Source of the DNA: Gemmata sp051859125
GTDB taxonomy: Bacteria; Planctomycetota; Planctomycetia; Gemmatales; Gemmataceae
Assembly (NCBI RefSeq): GCF_051859125.1
Contig: NZ_JBHYGG010000146.1
Span: forward strand, 8,338-72,337
DNA length: 64,000 nt
Direction of reading: 5' to 3'
Of this stretch, positions 7,823 through 17,600 are shown piece by piece. Position 1 is the stretch's first letter. Each line of letters opens with the position of its first letter. The notes under the pieces were generated by a model. That model saw only the letters and a list, made by a program, of their open reading frames with translations, was not told the origin of the DNA and ran no database searches. A program made the position numbers and the translations under genes.

Positions 7823-8427
7823 CGCGTGTTCCGGCCCACGGTAACGACGAACAGGAGCAGCAGCCCGAAGCCGCCGCCGACCACGACCGGCGGACCGCCG
7901 CCGACGACCAGCGCGGCCGTCGTCTGCCCGCCGACGTACAGCCCGACGCTCGCGCTGATGACCCCGGCGATGACGGCCACCAGCTTCCAGATCGGGCCGA
8001 CCCGGCCGCCCGGCGTGGCTCGAGCGAGCGTCCCGAGCAGGTACACCAGGGCCGCCGCGTCGATCACCCACGCGGCGAGGAGTGCGGCGCGCGTCCCGAG
8101 CGCCGGCTGGTCCGGGGCCGGGCGGAGCAGCACCGCTGCCCCGCAGACCGCCGTCCAGACCGCCCACGAAACGACCGGGATCGGCCACAGCTTGCCCCGG
8201 TTCAGCCGCCAGCCCCACGGGATCAGGTAACCGGCCAGCCGGTTCCGCCAGGTGACACGTCCGACACCGCTCGTGCGGAGCAGGAACGCCCCGGCGGCGC
8301 TGGCGGCGGCCGCGGCAGCGGCGCAGGTGAGGAGCGCGGGCCACGGGCCGAACTCGGCCGCCAACTCGTACGAGGCGGCAGCGACAACAGCGAGGAGGAC
8401 CGCGTTCTTGGTATACAGCCGGATCAT
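7813..8427 (-). CDS. Multi-pass membrane protein, unknown function
   Basis: 204-residue inner-membrane protein. Hydrophobic segments are visible at about 7-22, 28-50, 83-102, 112-135, 145-165 and 172-196, so about six spans, separated by short arginine-containing loops (RTSGVGRVTWRNRLAGY, RATPGGRVG). No motif identifies a transported substrate or enzyme. Its start overlaps the end of the DoxX-like gene by 4 bp, showing translational coupling and a shared membrane role. Confidence 0.7.
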   Translation of the reverse strand: MIRLYTKNAVLLAVVAAASYELAAEFGPWPALLTCAAAAAAASAAGAFLLRTSGVGRVTWRNRLAGYLIPWGWRLNRGKLWPIPVVSWAVWTAVCGAAVLLRPAPDQPALGTRAALLAAWVIDAAALVYLLGTLARATPGGRVGPIWKLVAVIAGVISASVGLYVGGQTTAALVVGGGPPVVVGGGFGLLLLFVVTVGRNTRWN

Positions 8428-8810
8428 GCGTCAGCCGCGAGCGGCACGAGCGCCCGGAGCTTGCGGTCGCGGAGGTAAAGCCCGAGCCAGGCGACGACGC
8501 CGATGACCACCGGCACGAAGAACTTGCCGTCGCCGGCGTGGACGTGAGTGGCCACCGCCCCGCCGAGGTAGGCGAGCATCAGGAGGCCGCCGAGGTACCG
8601 GGTCTTCGGGACGAGGTAGAGCACGAAAACCGCCAGCTCGATCACGCCGATCGGGACGGCCGTGCTGGCCGGGTACGTCTTCGACCACTCCTCGATGAAC
8701 CCGTCGGGCTGGGCGATCTTGAAGAAGGCGCTCGGCAGGAACACGAGGGCGAGGAGGCCCGAGAGTACCCACCCGGTCACGCGCTGCCACTTCGGGATCG
8801 AATCCGCCAT
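8424..8810 (-). CDS. DoxX-like family membrane protein
   Basis: 128 residues with four hydrophobic segments (about 13-30, 50-68, 72-90, 98-115), the layout of the DoxX_2/DoxX-like family. Characteristic pieces are VTGWVLSGLLALVFLPSAFFKI near the N-terminus (first half of a span), VIELAVFVLYLVPKTRYLGG in the middle and VAWLGLYLRDRKLRALVPL at the end. Members are small inner-membrane proteins, some linked to quinone or thiol oxidation, but the biochemical role of this branch is not established. First gene of a minus-strand run, overlapping the next gene by 4 bp. Confidence 0.82.
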   Translation of the reverse strand: MADSIPKWQRVTGWVLSGLLALVFLPSAFFKIAQPDGFIEEWSKTYPASTAVPIGVIELAVFVLYLVPKTRYLGGLLMLAYLGGAVATHVHAGDGKFFVPVVIGVVAWLGLYLRDRKLRALVPLAADA

Positions 8811-8886
8811 CTGTGTCGCTCCGGTGAGTTGCCCAATCCCCAGCTTCTACCGCCCACCCGGGTCGGGTGCAAGCCGAGCACCTCGG

Positions 8887-9170
8887 CTAGCTTCGTGGCA
8901 CGTACCGCATCGCCACCGCCCCCGAGCCGATCTCCACCCGGCTCACGAGCTGAAAGTCGACGTGCTTCGAGAGACCCGCAAGTCGTGTCGGTCCGTGCCC
9001 TGCGGATCCGGGGTGAACGGCGGACTCGTACTCATCGATCAGCCCCAGCTCCGCCAGCGCGAGTGGGAGCTTTACGCCGCCCAGGCCGATCCCATTTCCG
9101 GGTTCCCGCTTGAGCTGTTGAACGGCTTGCTCCAGATCCCCGCGCACCAGCTCAGCATTCCAATCGACCC
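8887..9170 (-). pseudogene. 5'-truncated RibD-C/dihydrofolate reductase family remnant
   Basis: Only the last third of a RibD C-terminal reductase is present. It begins abruptly near WNAELVRGDLEQAVQQLK and continues through GVKLPLALAELGLIDEYE, AGHGPTRLAGLSKHVDFQLV and GSGAVAMRYVPR to a proper stop. The NADPH-binding N-terminal two thirds are missing, and no start codon with a ribosome site precedes it; the GTG at 9147 is an accident of the remnant. It is not a fragment of the complete family member at 2678-3325, to which it is only distantly similar. Confidence 0.75.
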
Positions 9171-9225
9171 TTCCAGCGCTCCCGTGCGGGTCATTTGACG
9201 GGTGCGAGCGAGGGCGAGTTCGGCA

Positions 9226-10677
9226 TTACTTCTTTGCACCGGCCAGGGGCGGGCGGTGGACGCGGATCGCGGCGATCGGGGCGCCGGGCCCGCCGGCGAT
9301 CTCGAGCACGTGCTTGCCGGGCAGTAGCCCCCGGGCTAGGGTCACCGCCGTCCCGGCCGCCGGCTCGCGGCCGCCCGGGGCGGGGATCGCGTCGACCGCG
9401 TGCGGCACCACCTTCCAGCGCACGGTGAACGCGTCCGGCACCGGCTTCACCCCAGCCAGTGCGAGGGCGTAGTCCGCCTGCCAGTGCCCCGGCTCGATGG
9501 CCACCCGCCCGGAGTTCGACACGAACTTCTTGTCCGACCGGCCGGCCCCGTCCGGCCCGGTGACGGACCCGGAGAGGGTGAACGCGAACACCTTCGCGTC
9601 GGCCGCGTCCTTCTTCACCTCCATCGTCCAGTCCTCGGCCACCGGTGGCTTCTCCCACCCGAACCCCGCCACCACCGGCCACTTCCCGCCCGGCGTCGCC
9701 AGCGCGCGGGTGGGCGCGAGCGTGCCCGGGAGCTCAGTCGGCTTCTTCCCGTCGATCGTCACCGCCGCCGGCGCGGGGGCCGACCCCTTCGCCTTCGGAC
9801 CGTAGATCGCGTCCACCCGGGTGCCGTCGAACTCGACCCGCAGCTTGCCGTCGACCCACGACGCGTCGGTCCCGACGGCGAGCGTCTTCACCCACGCCTC
9901 GGCCGGCGACGGGCCGAACGCCGGGTCGTGCCGCAGGTACGCCTTCACGCACTCGGCCATGAGGAACTCGCCGTGCGCGTTCAGGTGGACGCCGTCGCGA
10001 AGCAGCGCCCTCGGCTCCAGTTTGTTGGCGGTCAGGTACCGCTTCCACAGGGCCCGCTGGTCGCACAACTCGGTGCCGTACTTCGCCGACACCGCCGGGA
10101 GCCAGTTGTGGTTCATGAACGCGTCCCAGTGCTCGCCCTTCGGCGGCAGCTTCTTCGGGTCGGTCTCCTCGGCGAGGTCCGCCGGCTTGGTGACGTGGTC
10201 GTTCTGCTGGAGCACCTCGGCGGTGGTGCGCTCGCGGACCCGGCGGACGATGTCCTCGTACTTGTCGTGCGCCCCGTACACGTGGAACACGACGAGGTCC
10301 GGCTCGAACGGGTACAGGTCGGCCTCGGCGGTCTTCACCAGGAGCTGCGACGAGAACCCGCCGAGGGCCCGGTTCTCGACCACCAGGTCGGCGTGCGGGA
10401 ACCGCCGGCGGAGGTCGTCGGCGACCGCCCGCGCCCACCCCTGCTCGGTGATCGACTGACCATAGAACAGGACGCGGACGGTGTTCCGCTGCTCGGGGGT
10501 GCTGGCGGCTAGCAGCCGCATCGTCCGCTGGACGTTCTTGCCGAGCCCCGACGGGTCGGCCTTCAGCGGGGGGTACTCCGGCTCCGCGCCCGGCGCGGGG
10601 GCGAGCGGGATGGGTGCCGCGCACAGGAGGCACGGCCAGAGGAGTGCCGCGCTACGCTGCCCGAGTGTGGTCATCAC
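9226..10677 (-). CDS. Secreted SGNH/GDSL-type hydrolase
   Basis: 483 residues. A signal peptide (ALLWPCLLCAAPIPLAPAPG) ends near residue 31. The SGNH hydrolase fold follows at about 65-250. Its block I is VLFYGQSIT (serine in the GQS position), block II has RALGGFSSQLLV, and the catalytic dyad is in DGVHLNAHG. The C-terminal 230 residues are beta-rich (TLSGSVTGPDGAGRSDKKFV, LLPGKHVLEIAGG) and look like a carbohydrate-binding or jelly-roll domain. Such enzymes deacylate polysaccharides or lipids outside the cell; the substrate is not evident. AAAGG precedes the double ATG start. It stands alone between decayed genes. Confidence 0.85.
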   Translation of the reverse strand: MMTTLGQRSAALLWPCLLCAAPIPLAPAPGAEPEYPPLKADPSGLGKNVQRTMRLLAASTPEQRNTVRVLFYGQSITEQGWARAVADDLRRRFPHADLVVENRALGGFSSQLLVKTAEADLYPFEPDLVVFHVYGAHDKYEDIVRRVRERTTAEVLQQNDHVTKPADLAEETDPKKLPPKGEHWDAFMNHNWLPAVSAKYGTELCDQRALWKRYLTANKLEPRALLRDGVHLNAHGEFLMAECVKAYLRHDPAFGPSPAEAWVKTLAVGTDASWVDGKLRVEFDGTRVDAIYGPKAKGSAPAPAAVTIDGKKPTELPGTLAPTRALATPGGKWPVVAGFGWEKPPVAEDWTMEVKKDAADAKVFAFTLSGSVTGPDGAGRSDKKFVSNSGRVAIEPGHWQADYALALAGVKPVPDAFTVRWKVVPHAVDAIPAPGGREPAAGTAVTLARGLLPGKHVLEIAGGPGAPIAAIRVHRPPLAGAKK

Positions 10678-10933
10678 GTGCCTTTCGTGTGGGGTCCCGT
10701 CTGTCTAGGAACGGATCTCTTTTACGACGCGGCCGGCCGTAGCCTCACCGCCTTGTGCTGCCGCAGCATGGCGAACTCCGGCCTGCGTGAACAGCGACGA
10801 GTATACGGGGGCCGGGTCCGCCCGGGGCGGTGGCTGGTGCGGTAATCGCTAGCGCCGCCGTCCGCGGACGGCCGGCACTGCGAAGGCAGCCGGTCTCGCG
10901 GCGGGATCGAACTCGTCCGCGCCCCACATCCGG

Positions 10934-11236
10934 TTACTCGGCGGGGTTCGTCCCGCCCCCACCCGACGTCAGCCGCGCCCACGCGGCCCGATAGCGGTCG
11001 AATGCCCCCCGCACGGCGTCGGTCAGCCGGTACTCGGTCAGCAGCCTGCGGTCGACGACCCGCTTGCTCTCCGCCGCGTACCCGGCGGCCACCAGCTTGG
11101 CCGCGTGGGCCGACAGGTTCCCCCGGGTCAGGCCGGTCGTCCCGAGCACGAAGGTGAAGGTGGCCGACCCGCACGCGGCGAGCACCGAGACGATGGCCAG
11201 GCGGGCGGGCTCGTGGATGACCGGGTCGAGGACCAC
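10934..11236 (-). CDS. Winged-helix transcriptional regulator (HTH_34-like)
   Basis: 100-residue winged-helix DNA-binding protein of the ArsR/MarR-like HTH_34 type. Seen: HEPARLAIVSVLAACGSATF (helices 1-2), TGLTRGNLSAHAAKLVAAGY (recognition helix) and the wing with LTEYRLTD. The usual family start would be an ATG at 11252, overlapping the upstream stop in an ATGA arrangement, but that ATG is one base out of frame. Either the GTG at 11236 is used or a 1-bp indel has damaged the N-terminus. Upstream on the same strand lies the tail of a truncated membrane protein; in related loci such regulators are co-transcribed with membrane proteins. Function may survive. Confidence 0.7.
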   Translation of the reverse strand: MVLDPVIHEPARLAIVSVLAACGSATFTFVLGTTGLTRGNLSAHAAKLVAAGYAAESKRVVDRRLLTEYRLTDAVRGAFDRYRAAWARLTSGGGGTNPAE

Positions 11237-11248
11237 CGGCTGGCGCGG

Positions 11249-11538
11249 TCATGACCGCACCCCCGCGGGGACGTCCTCGTCGCCACCGTCCGCGAGGGCG
11301 CGAGTCCAGGCCGCCCACCGGGCGTCCAGGGCCGCCGCGCCGAGGACCACCAGCGGGAGGGAGAGGACGCGCAGCAGGGTGAGGCCCCTGGCCTGCAGGA
11401 AGAACGGGGCGTAGGCCAGGGGGATGCACCCCGCGAACAGCAGGTCCTCCCGGAAGCGGAGGGCCCCGAAGCCGCGGGCGAAGAAAAGGATCCCGATGAG
11501 CGGGCCGATGGCCAGGCAGGAGAGGGTCGCCCCCCACG
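11249..11538 (-). pseudogene. C-terminal remnant of a membrane protein
   Basis: An open frame with no start codon reads LSCLAIGPLIGILFFARGFG, LLFAGCIPLAYAPFFLQARG and LLRVLSLPLVVLGAAALDAR before stopping in the ATGA that leads into the regulator gene. It holds about three hydrophobic segments and ends in a short acidic tail. The N-terminal part is absent because a different, oppositely oriented gene fragment begins at about 11539. This looks like the tail of an integral membrane protein coupled to the adjacent regulator. Confidence 0.6.
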
Positions 11539-11931
11539 CTCGCAGATGAACTCAACGCGCTCAGCGGCGAATGGAAGGTCGTGGCCCTGGAAGCCGCTGG
11601 CAAGAAGGCACCTGCCGAGGCGCTCGAGGGCGGGCGGTGGTCGTTCTCGGGCGAGGAAGTGCGATTCGCCGACCGAGGCGAGGTACTCGGAGGGAAGGCA
11701 TCTGTGAAACTGGACCCGAGCAAATCGCCGAAGCAGCTCGATCTGGTCGGCTTGGAAGGGGCGAGCAAGGGGAAGACGAGCCTGGGCATCTACGAGCCGG
11801 AAAGGGATCGGCTCGTCATCTGCCTGTGTGATCCGAACAGCGGCGGGAAGGGACGCCCCACAACCTTCGCGGTGGGGCCCGGGAGTTAGTTGGACTCAAT
11901 CACCCTGGAGCGGGTCAAGGACAAGAAGTAA
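11539..11931 (+). pseudogene. TIGR03067-type protein, truncated and with internal stop
   Basis: The frame begins without a start codon at LADELNALSGEWKVVALEA and continues through GKKAPAE, WSFSGEEVRF, ASVKLDPSKSPKQLDL, KGKTSLGIYE and RLVICLCDP, in the order of the planctomycete TIGR03067 domain, which normally follows a signal peptide. An in-frame TAG at 11887 interrupts it; 13 more codons (DSITLERVKDKK) follow in the same frame to a TAA at 11929, matching the usual end of the family. It therefore has lost its 5' end and gained a nonsense codon. The domain's function is unknown. Confidence 0.78.
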
Positions 11932-11936
11932 ACTGC

Positions 11937-12363
11937 GTGACTGCTGCCACGTTCTCGACTGCTCTCCTGCAATTCTGTGGCAGCCCCGCCGCCCAATGGC
12001 TCGAGCGGCAGGGGTACCGGCCGGTGGACCACCCGACGAAGATCGCCGTACTGGCCGAGACGGGACGGGAACCCGTGCCGCAACTCGGGACGATCGTCCT
12101 GAACCACACGGTGGACGAACTGGTGGCCCTGTCCGATTGGCGGCCGCCTCAGCTCCAAGGCGATCGACCCGAAGTTCCTGCTGAAGTACGGCGAGGGACT
12201 CCGGGTGACGCGGACGTTCCGCGTCACCCCCGGCACATCCTCGCTCACCGGCACGCAGAGGCCCGACCAGGCGGCCCGATTCGAGACCCAACTCCGCTCG
12301 TTCCGGAAGAAGCCCGATTCCGCGCCGCGGCCCCCGTGGTGGGCACCGAGCCGCCGAGCATGA
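11937..12363 (+). pseudogene. Hypothetical gene with one frameshift
   Basis: From the GTG at 11937, six bases after the preceding remnant, a 68-codon frame reads ALLQFCGSPAAQWLERQGYR, GREPVPQLGTIVLNHTVDEL and ALSDW. From about 12140 the sensible continuation is in the next frame: GRLSSKAIDPKFLLKYGEGL, RVTRTFRVTPGTSSLTG, FETQLRSFRKKPDS, to a stop at 12361. The product, about 140 residues, is not a family I recognise. A longer frame to 12485 exists but its second half is low-complexity arginine-rich shadow sequence. Confidence 0.5.
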
Positions 12364-12548
12364 GAGCAGCGGCGGCGTATGACGCAGACAATGCGGGAGC
12401 CGCGGAGTGGGTGAGGCGGGCCGAGGCGGTGAGCGCGGAACCGTGGCAGAGGATGGCAGCGCGGCGGAAGGGAGCGGCGAGATGATCATGGTGTAAACGA
12501 AGAGGAGCCGGGGTGGCCCGGCTCGCGAACCATCTACCAGCGCAGAGG

Positions 12549-13064
12549 TCACCTGGCCGGCGCGGTCGCACGGTCGTACCCGCCGTGCCTGGTGAACACC
12601 CCGCGGGCGTCGCCGGCCTGGGTGCCCCGGTCCACCGTCACCAGGTACCGGCCGGCGTTCACCTCGCCCTCGTAGTACTTGGCGTCCTCTTCCGGGATGC
12701 CCCAGCCGATCAGCGCGCCCGCAATTCCCGCCGCGGCCGCGCCGCTCGCCGCACTGATGAGGGCCGCCGCCAAGGGTCCGACCGCGAGGATCGGCCCGAT
12801 CACCGGGATCACCCCGAACGACACGCCCAGCGACACCAGGCCCGCCACCCCCGCCCCGGCCGCGACGCCGATGGCCGCGCCCTCACCGGCGTTCGTCTCG
12901 CCCCCGCCGTCCGTCTTGAAGGTCTTCCCGTCGGCGTTCTTGCCGACGAGGCCGATCTGGTCGTCCCGGTACCCGGCCGTCTTCAGGTCCGCCACGGCCC
13001 GCTCGGCCGCGCCACGGGTCGCGAACACGCCGACCGTCGTTGCATGAACTGTGGCAGTTGCCAT
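12549..13064 (-). CDS. General-stress-protein-like glycine/alanine-rich protein
   Basis: 171 residues. The N-terminal 60 residues (VHATTVGVFATRGAAERAVADL, YRDDQIGLVGKN) have the alpha/beta pattern of the GSP17M-like stress-protein domain, in which a short ferredoxin-like fold is followed by a hydrophobic glycine-zipper segment. Here residues about 70-125 are a long Gly/Ala/Val-rich stretch broken by prolines, able to insert in or associate with the membrane. The C-terminal part (YYEGEVNAGRYLVTVD) forms a second strand pair. The start is the ATG at 13064; an upstream ATG in frame adds 18 residues without family support. Role in stress is inferred from family resemblance only. Confidence 0.7.
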   Translation of the reverse strand: MATATVHATTVGVFATRGAAERAVADLKTAGYRDDQIGLVGKNADGKTFKTDGGGETNAGEGAAIGVAAGAGVAGLVSLGVSFGVIPVIGPILAVGPLAAALISAASGAAAAGIAGALIGWGIPEEDAKYYEGEVNAGRYLVTVDRGTQAGDARGVFTRHGGYDRATAPAR

Positions 13065-13323
13065 TGTTTGTACCTTCTGGAGGGGAGTGACCCGGCCGGC
13101 AATGCGCCGGTCGGGCACGGTCGGGAGTACGCACCGATCGTGCCAGGAATTAGAGAAATGTCCTTATCGAAAAATATCATGGCGTCCGGAGCCGCGGACG
13201 CTGGAATCGCGGCCCCCCGAGTCAGGGTTCACTTGGTTCGGCAAGGCCACTACGTTTCGATCGACAAAGGCCACTGGTCTCGCCGTTCCTGCGTCGGAGG
13301 GGAGTCGGGGGAGGGTCGGTCGA

Positions 13324-13694
13324 TCAGGTCGGGGACGCCCTCCGGTACTCAACGCGGGCACGGTTCGGTGGGAAGTCTGCGTCCCCCGGGGAGAACAGAA
13401 GGTCAGTTGCCCCGGTGGTCGGTGTGAACGGCTCGTAGGTCTTTGAGAACGAGAAGGGGTAGTAAAGCCGTACCATCTCGCCGATCGTGACCGTCCGTGG
13501 CAATCGCATAAACAGGTCCTTGGCCGCGAGCGCGGTCGCCGGTGCCAGGATGTTTTGGGCTTCGAGACCGGGCGGGAAGTTGGCCACGAACGTCAGCCCC
13601 GGGTTGGCGCTCGTCAGCAGGCACCCGAGCCGTGCATTGTGACCCGACACACCAAACTGGCCAGCAGTCTCTTCAGCTCTTCACTCGTGTTCAC
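13324..13694 (-). pseudogene. Unidentified small gene with a frameshift
   Basis: A GTG at 13694 opens VNTSEELKRLLASLV and continues to MHGSGA; the continuation CLLTSANPGLTFVANFPPG, EAQNILAPATALAAKDLFMR and TIGEMVRLYYPFSFSKTYEP is in the neighbouring frame, ending at 13324. The amino-acid pattern of both parts is protein-like, but I do not recognise the family. It lies in the zone where almost every gene is damaged. Confidence 0.4.
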
Positions 13695-13936
13695 GCTGTC
13701 CGGCAGACCCGGCACGCCCCTCGCAGCTCCGTATGTTTGTGGGGGTGAGAGCCCGCGCGTCCCACCGCCACTCGGTCCCGGTCGGTACTGATTTAACCGT
13801 CACACCGCCAAACACACAATCCGGCCGGGGTGCGTCAATCACGTGCGGGGGGATGACCGCCGCCGCCCGAGCCGTCTCAGTCGATTTGATCCTGCCGGCG
13901 ACATCGCCACGCCCGCCCGTGCCCATCCTCGCGGGC

Positions 13937-14065
13937 ATGGCGTTCCGGGTCCTCATCATCGGCGGCCGGTCCTTCAGCCACACATCTCTGCGTGACGCCC
14001 TCGACCTACTCCTCGCCCACCGCCTCCCCGACGTTGAGGTCCTCACCGCCGGCGGCCGGGCGGGC
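13937..14065 (+). pseudogene. DUF2493 (SLOG-type) N-terminal fragment
   Basis: A clear start, MAFRVLIIGGRSFSHTSLRD, followed by ALDLLLAHRLPDVEVLTAGG, matches the first half of DUF2493 proteins, small Rossmann-like SLOG-superfamily proteins of unknown, possibly nucleotide-sensing function. Resemblance ends at about 14065, where the frame becomes arginine-rich nonsense. The sequence beyond belongs to a different, oppositely oriented remnant. Only about 43 of the usual 120 or more residues remain. Confidence 0.65.
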
Positions 14066-14096
14066 ACGCCGGGCCGCGTGCCACACCGCCGACCGG

Positions 14097-14276
14097 TCAC
14101 CAGTCGCCACCGGGCAGGTCGCCGCCGGCCGGGGTGCACAGCGCCCACCACGTGCTGCCGTCGACCGCAGCGGACACGGCCCGCACGCTGGCGTCGGCCA
14201 GGGCCGCGTTGGCGACACCCGGGTGGGGCGTGTTGGGAACGGTGCTGTTGCACGCACCGGTGCTCCAGGCGGCCAG
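14097..14276 (-). pseudogene. C-terminal remnant of a DUF1559 protein
   Basis: A 59-codon open stretch without a start reads STVPNTPHPGVANAALADAS, then VRAVSAAVDGSTWWALCTP and GGDLPGGDW before its stop. This is the conserved end of DUF1559 proteins (NTPHPG...LADGSVR...TWWA..TP..GE..G.DW). The same pattern ends the complete DUF1559 gene in this window (22935-24112). The pseudopilin-like N-terminus and the middle are absent. Confidence 0.75.
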
Positions 14277-14339
14277 TCATACCAAGTCTGGCTGATGCGT
14301 AACCATCACGCGGCAACGGCCCAGTGGAACCCGACGGCT

Positions 14340-14562
14340 CCCCTAACAACGGTCGGGTGACGATCGCCAGGAAGGCGGCCAACGGGTTCGCGGTCCAGCC
14401 CCGGCGGTGGAGCGGACGTTCGGGTGGCTGGTGCGATTCCGGCGGCTCAGGGCCGACTACGAGTTCGCGGCCGAGACGAGCAGAGCGACGCTCCAGGCGG
14501 CCACGGCACGCCCCATGGTCCGCCGATTGCACCCGCCCGATAGGCTTCAAGACACACTGTGA
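14340..14562 (+). mobile_element. IS5-family transposase C-terminal remnant
   Basis: Two frames join to give the end of an IS5/IS4-type DDE transposase. The first (to about 14410) reads NGFAVQPRRW; the second, from about 14407, reads VERTFGWLVRFRRLRADYEF and continues for 30 residues to a stop at 14560. The catalytic glutamate region RRW-VERTFGWL is recognisable, with about four bases missing at the join. No terminal inverted repeats could be recognised, and the upstream two thirds of the transposase are gone, so this is a dead fragment. It marks transposon activity in the decayed zone. Confidence 0.72.
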
Positions 14563-14603
14563 AACGGCCGCCGCCCGGAGTCATGACAGCGCCCGCGATC
14601 GTT

Positions 14604-17600
14604 TCAAACTAGCGTCATGGCGAGCACCTCGACGTTCGAGTTCCGCGGGAGGGTAACGCTCTGGACCGTCTTCCCGGCGTCGAGCGCGAACGAGTACCCG
14701 TAGACGTAAAACGCCCGCTGGTCCTTGCCGCCCGCGGCCGTGTTCCGATACGGCATCGACACCGCCCTCGACTCACCGGCGTAGTTCTGTGGGCGGTACC
14801 AGTCGCTAACCGACTGGGTGAACGTCCGACTCGTTCCATCGGTGTACCGGACCACGAACGCCTGATTACTTTGGTTGCCCATGACGCCCGTCGCCAGCAC
14901 CCGCAGCGCGGAGAACGTGCCGCCGGGGAGGGCGACCGTCTGACCCGTCGCGCTGACGACGTTGTTCCGGTCCGCGGCCCCGAGCGCGAACGCGGCTCCG
15001 CCCCACGCCACCGTCTGCCCGAGCAGGTTCGCCGAGAGGGCGTACCCCACCCCGTCGAGGCCGCCGCTGAACCGCGTGCCGTCGGTCACGATACCCACAC
15101 GGTTGAACGCCGCGGTCAGGTCGACCGACGCGGCGGCCGGCGCGGTCACGGCCCGGAACCGACTGTACGCGGAGTCCCCGAACCGGTTGGCCCCCCGGAC
15201 CCGGTACAGGTACCGGGTGCCGGCCGCCACCGTCGTGTCCGAGTACGAAGTCGCCGCACCAGAGACCCGGGCGATCTGCACCCACGTCCGGCCATCGGTC
15301 GACCGCTCGACCTTGGTGCCGTCCGGGCCGAACCCGCTGGTCGGGTTGGTCCAGCTCAGATTCACTTGACCGACCGACGGGGCGGTCGCCGCAAAATTTG
15401 ACGGGGCGGCCGGTCGGTCGGCCGGGAAGGCGGCCGCCGGCCCGAACGCGAACGAGGACATGTTCGCCGTGCCCCACCCGCTGAACACCAGGAACACGTC
15501 GCGGACCCCGCTCGCCCCGGACACCGCTGCCGTCCGGGTCTGCGGCTGCCACGTCCCGTTGGCCGAGGTGATCGTGGCGGCGACCGGACCCGTGACGCTG
15601 TCGAGCCGGACGGTGATCGTGCTCCCGGCCGACCCGGACGTGAAGTTGGCGGTGACGCTCGTGACCGACCCGCTCGCCCCGAAGTCGATCTGGTTGTAGC
15701 GCGCCCACGAGCCGGGCGAGGTGCCGCCGAGCGCGCCGTTGCCGGCCCCGTATGCGACCAGTGTGCCGCTCTGGGCGTCGTACAGCCCGGGGAAAAACGT
15801 CTGGCCCGCCAGCCGGATGCCGCCGGTCGCGGTGTTCGAGTAGGTCGATCGGTCGGCCCGGACCCGGTACTGGTACTGGAGCCCGCGCAGGTCGGTATCC
15901 ACGTACGCGGTGGTGTTGGCCGGCAGCCGGACCACTTCCTGCCAGAACAGCCCGCCGTCGGCCGACCGGAGGACCGTGTAGGACTTCTCGGTCGCGGCGT
16001 TGTCGGTCCAGGCGAGGTTGTTTTGGGACGAGGAGACCGGAGTGACGCTCAGCCCGGTGGGCACCGCCGGGGCGGTGCCCGCGAGGCTCGACCCCGCGGT
16101 CCACGCCGTCGTCCCCCGCTCGAACGCGCCGATGTCGGGGGCCCCCGAGAGCGGGTCGTTGTAGGGGGACACGTCGGCCCCCTGGTTGATCGCCGCGGAC
16201 GCCCCGGCGGCCAGGCTGTAGTCCGCCTGCCGGGGGTTCGTGAACAGGGCGTCGTGGATCGTCGCCGTCAGGTTATTGGACACGGTCGCCCCGGACGTGT
16301 GTCCGCCGACCCCCGCGGTAACGACATTGTTGCGGACCCGGTTCCCCGGGTTCACCCCGCCGAACCCGTTGTTGATCCCCCGCCCGGTCGGCAGGTCGGA
16401 CAGGCCGACGTTGTTGAAGATGTCCACATCCTGGTTCTGGTCGGCGTTGGTCCAGTTGATCTCGATCGGGTTCCGGACGTTGTACACCGTATTATGGTCG
16501 ATTACGTACCTCTTGCCGAAGTCCACGTAGATGCCCATGTTCGTGGACCCGGGGATGTTGTAGATGACGTTGTGGTCGATCCGCACCCACTGCCCGTCGG
16601 ACCCGAACTGATCGATCGCCCCGCTGTCGAAGGTCCGCAGCATCACGTCGTGGATGACGTTGTGGTGGATGCGGGCCAAACTGTTCGTCCGGCTGTTGGC
16701 CGAGTTGACCAGGGCCCGGAAGTTGATCCCCTGCTGCGGGGAGTTGTAGATCGTGTTGTAGCTGATGTCGTGGTCCCAGCTCGTCACCAGCCCCGGCGCG
16801 TACGTCCGGCCGGTGTTCAGGGCCCCGGCCTCGGTCGCCTGATAATTCACGTCGTAGATCACGTTATTTGTGACCGTGTTGTTCCTCCCGAACACCGACA
16901 CCCCGGACCCGGCGCTGTACTGGATCGTGCTGTCCCTCAGGGTGATGTGCGACCCGCTGATCTGGAGCCCGGACTGCTGGAGCCACTGCATCTGGTAGTT
17001 GCCGGCCAGGTCGGTGAAGTGCGTGACGTACTTCGCGGTGATGCCGGCGATCGTGAGGTGGTGGGCGGGGGCCACGTTGCCGCCGTAGGTCCCGTTGTTG
17101 GTCCGCCGGTCGCCCTGGTTGTCGGTCGTCAGGCTGGTGCCGAACAGGTTGAACCCCTGGACGGTGACGTAGCTCTTCCCGCTCAGGTCGAACCCGAACG
17201 ACCGCCGCTTCGCCTCCACCGTGGTCGGCGTGCCGTCCGCGCTCGCCGGGGCCGAGTCGTCCGGCAGGTGGACGTACAGTTGCGAGTTGGCCGAGTCGTA
17301 CCACCACTCCCCGGGGTCGATCCCGGCCGCCACCCCGCCGGAGTTGCCGAGGGCGGCCGCGGTCGGGTCGAACAGGTAGTACCGGGTGCCCGGGCCGACG
17401 CCCCACGGCTGGTTCGGGTTCCCGGACGTGACGCCCCGGGTGTCGATCCCGCTGACCGTGATCGTGTTCCCGGCGGCCGACACCACGGTCCCGGTCTGCC
17501 CCTGGCCGTCGTGCCCGTTGTGGGACAGGTTCACCCAGACCTTCGCCCCGACCCACCGGGCCGCGGCCTCGCGGCCGAACTCGGCGTCGGTGATGACCAG

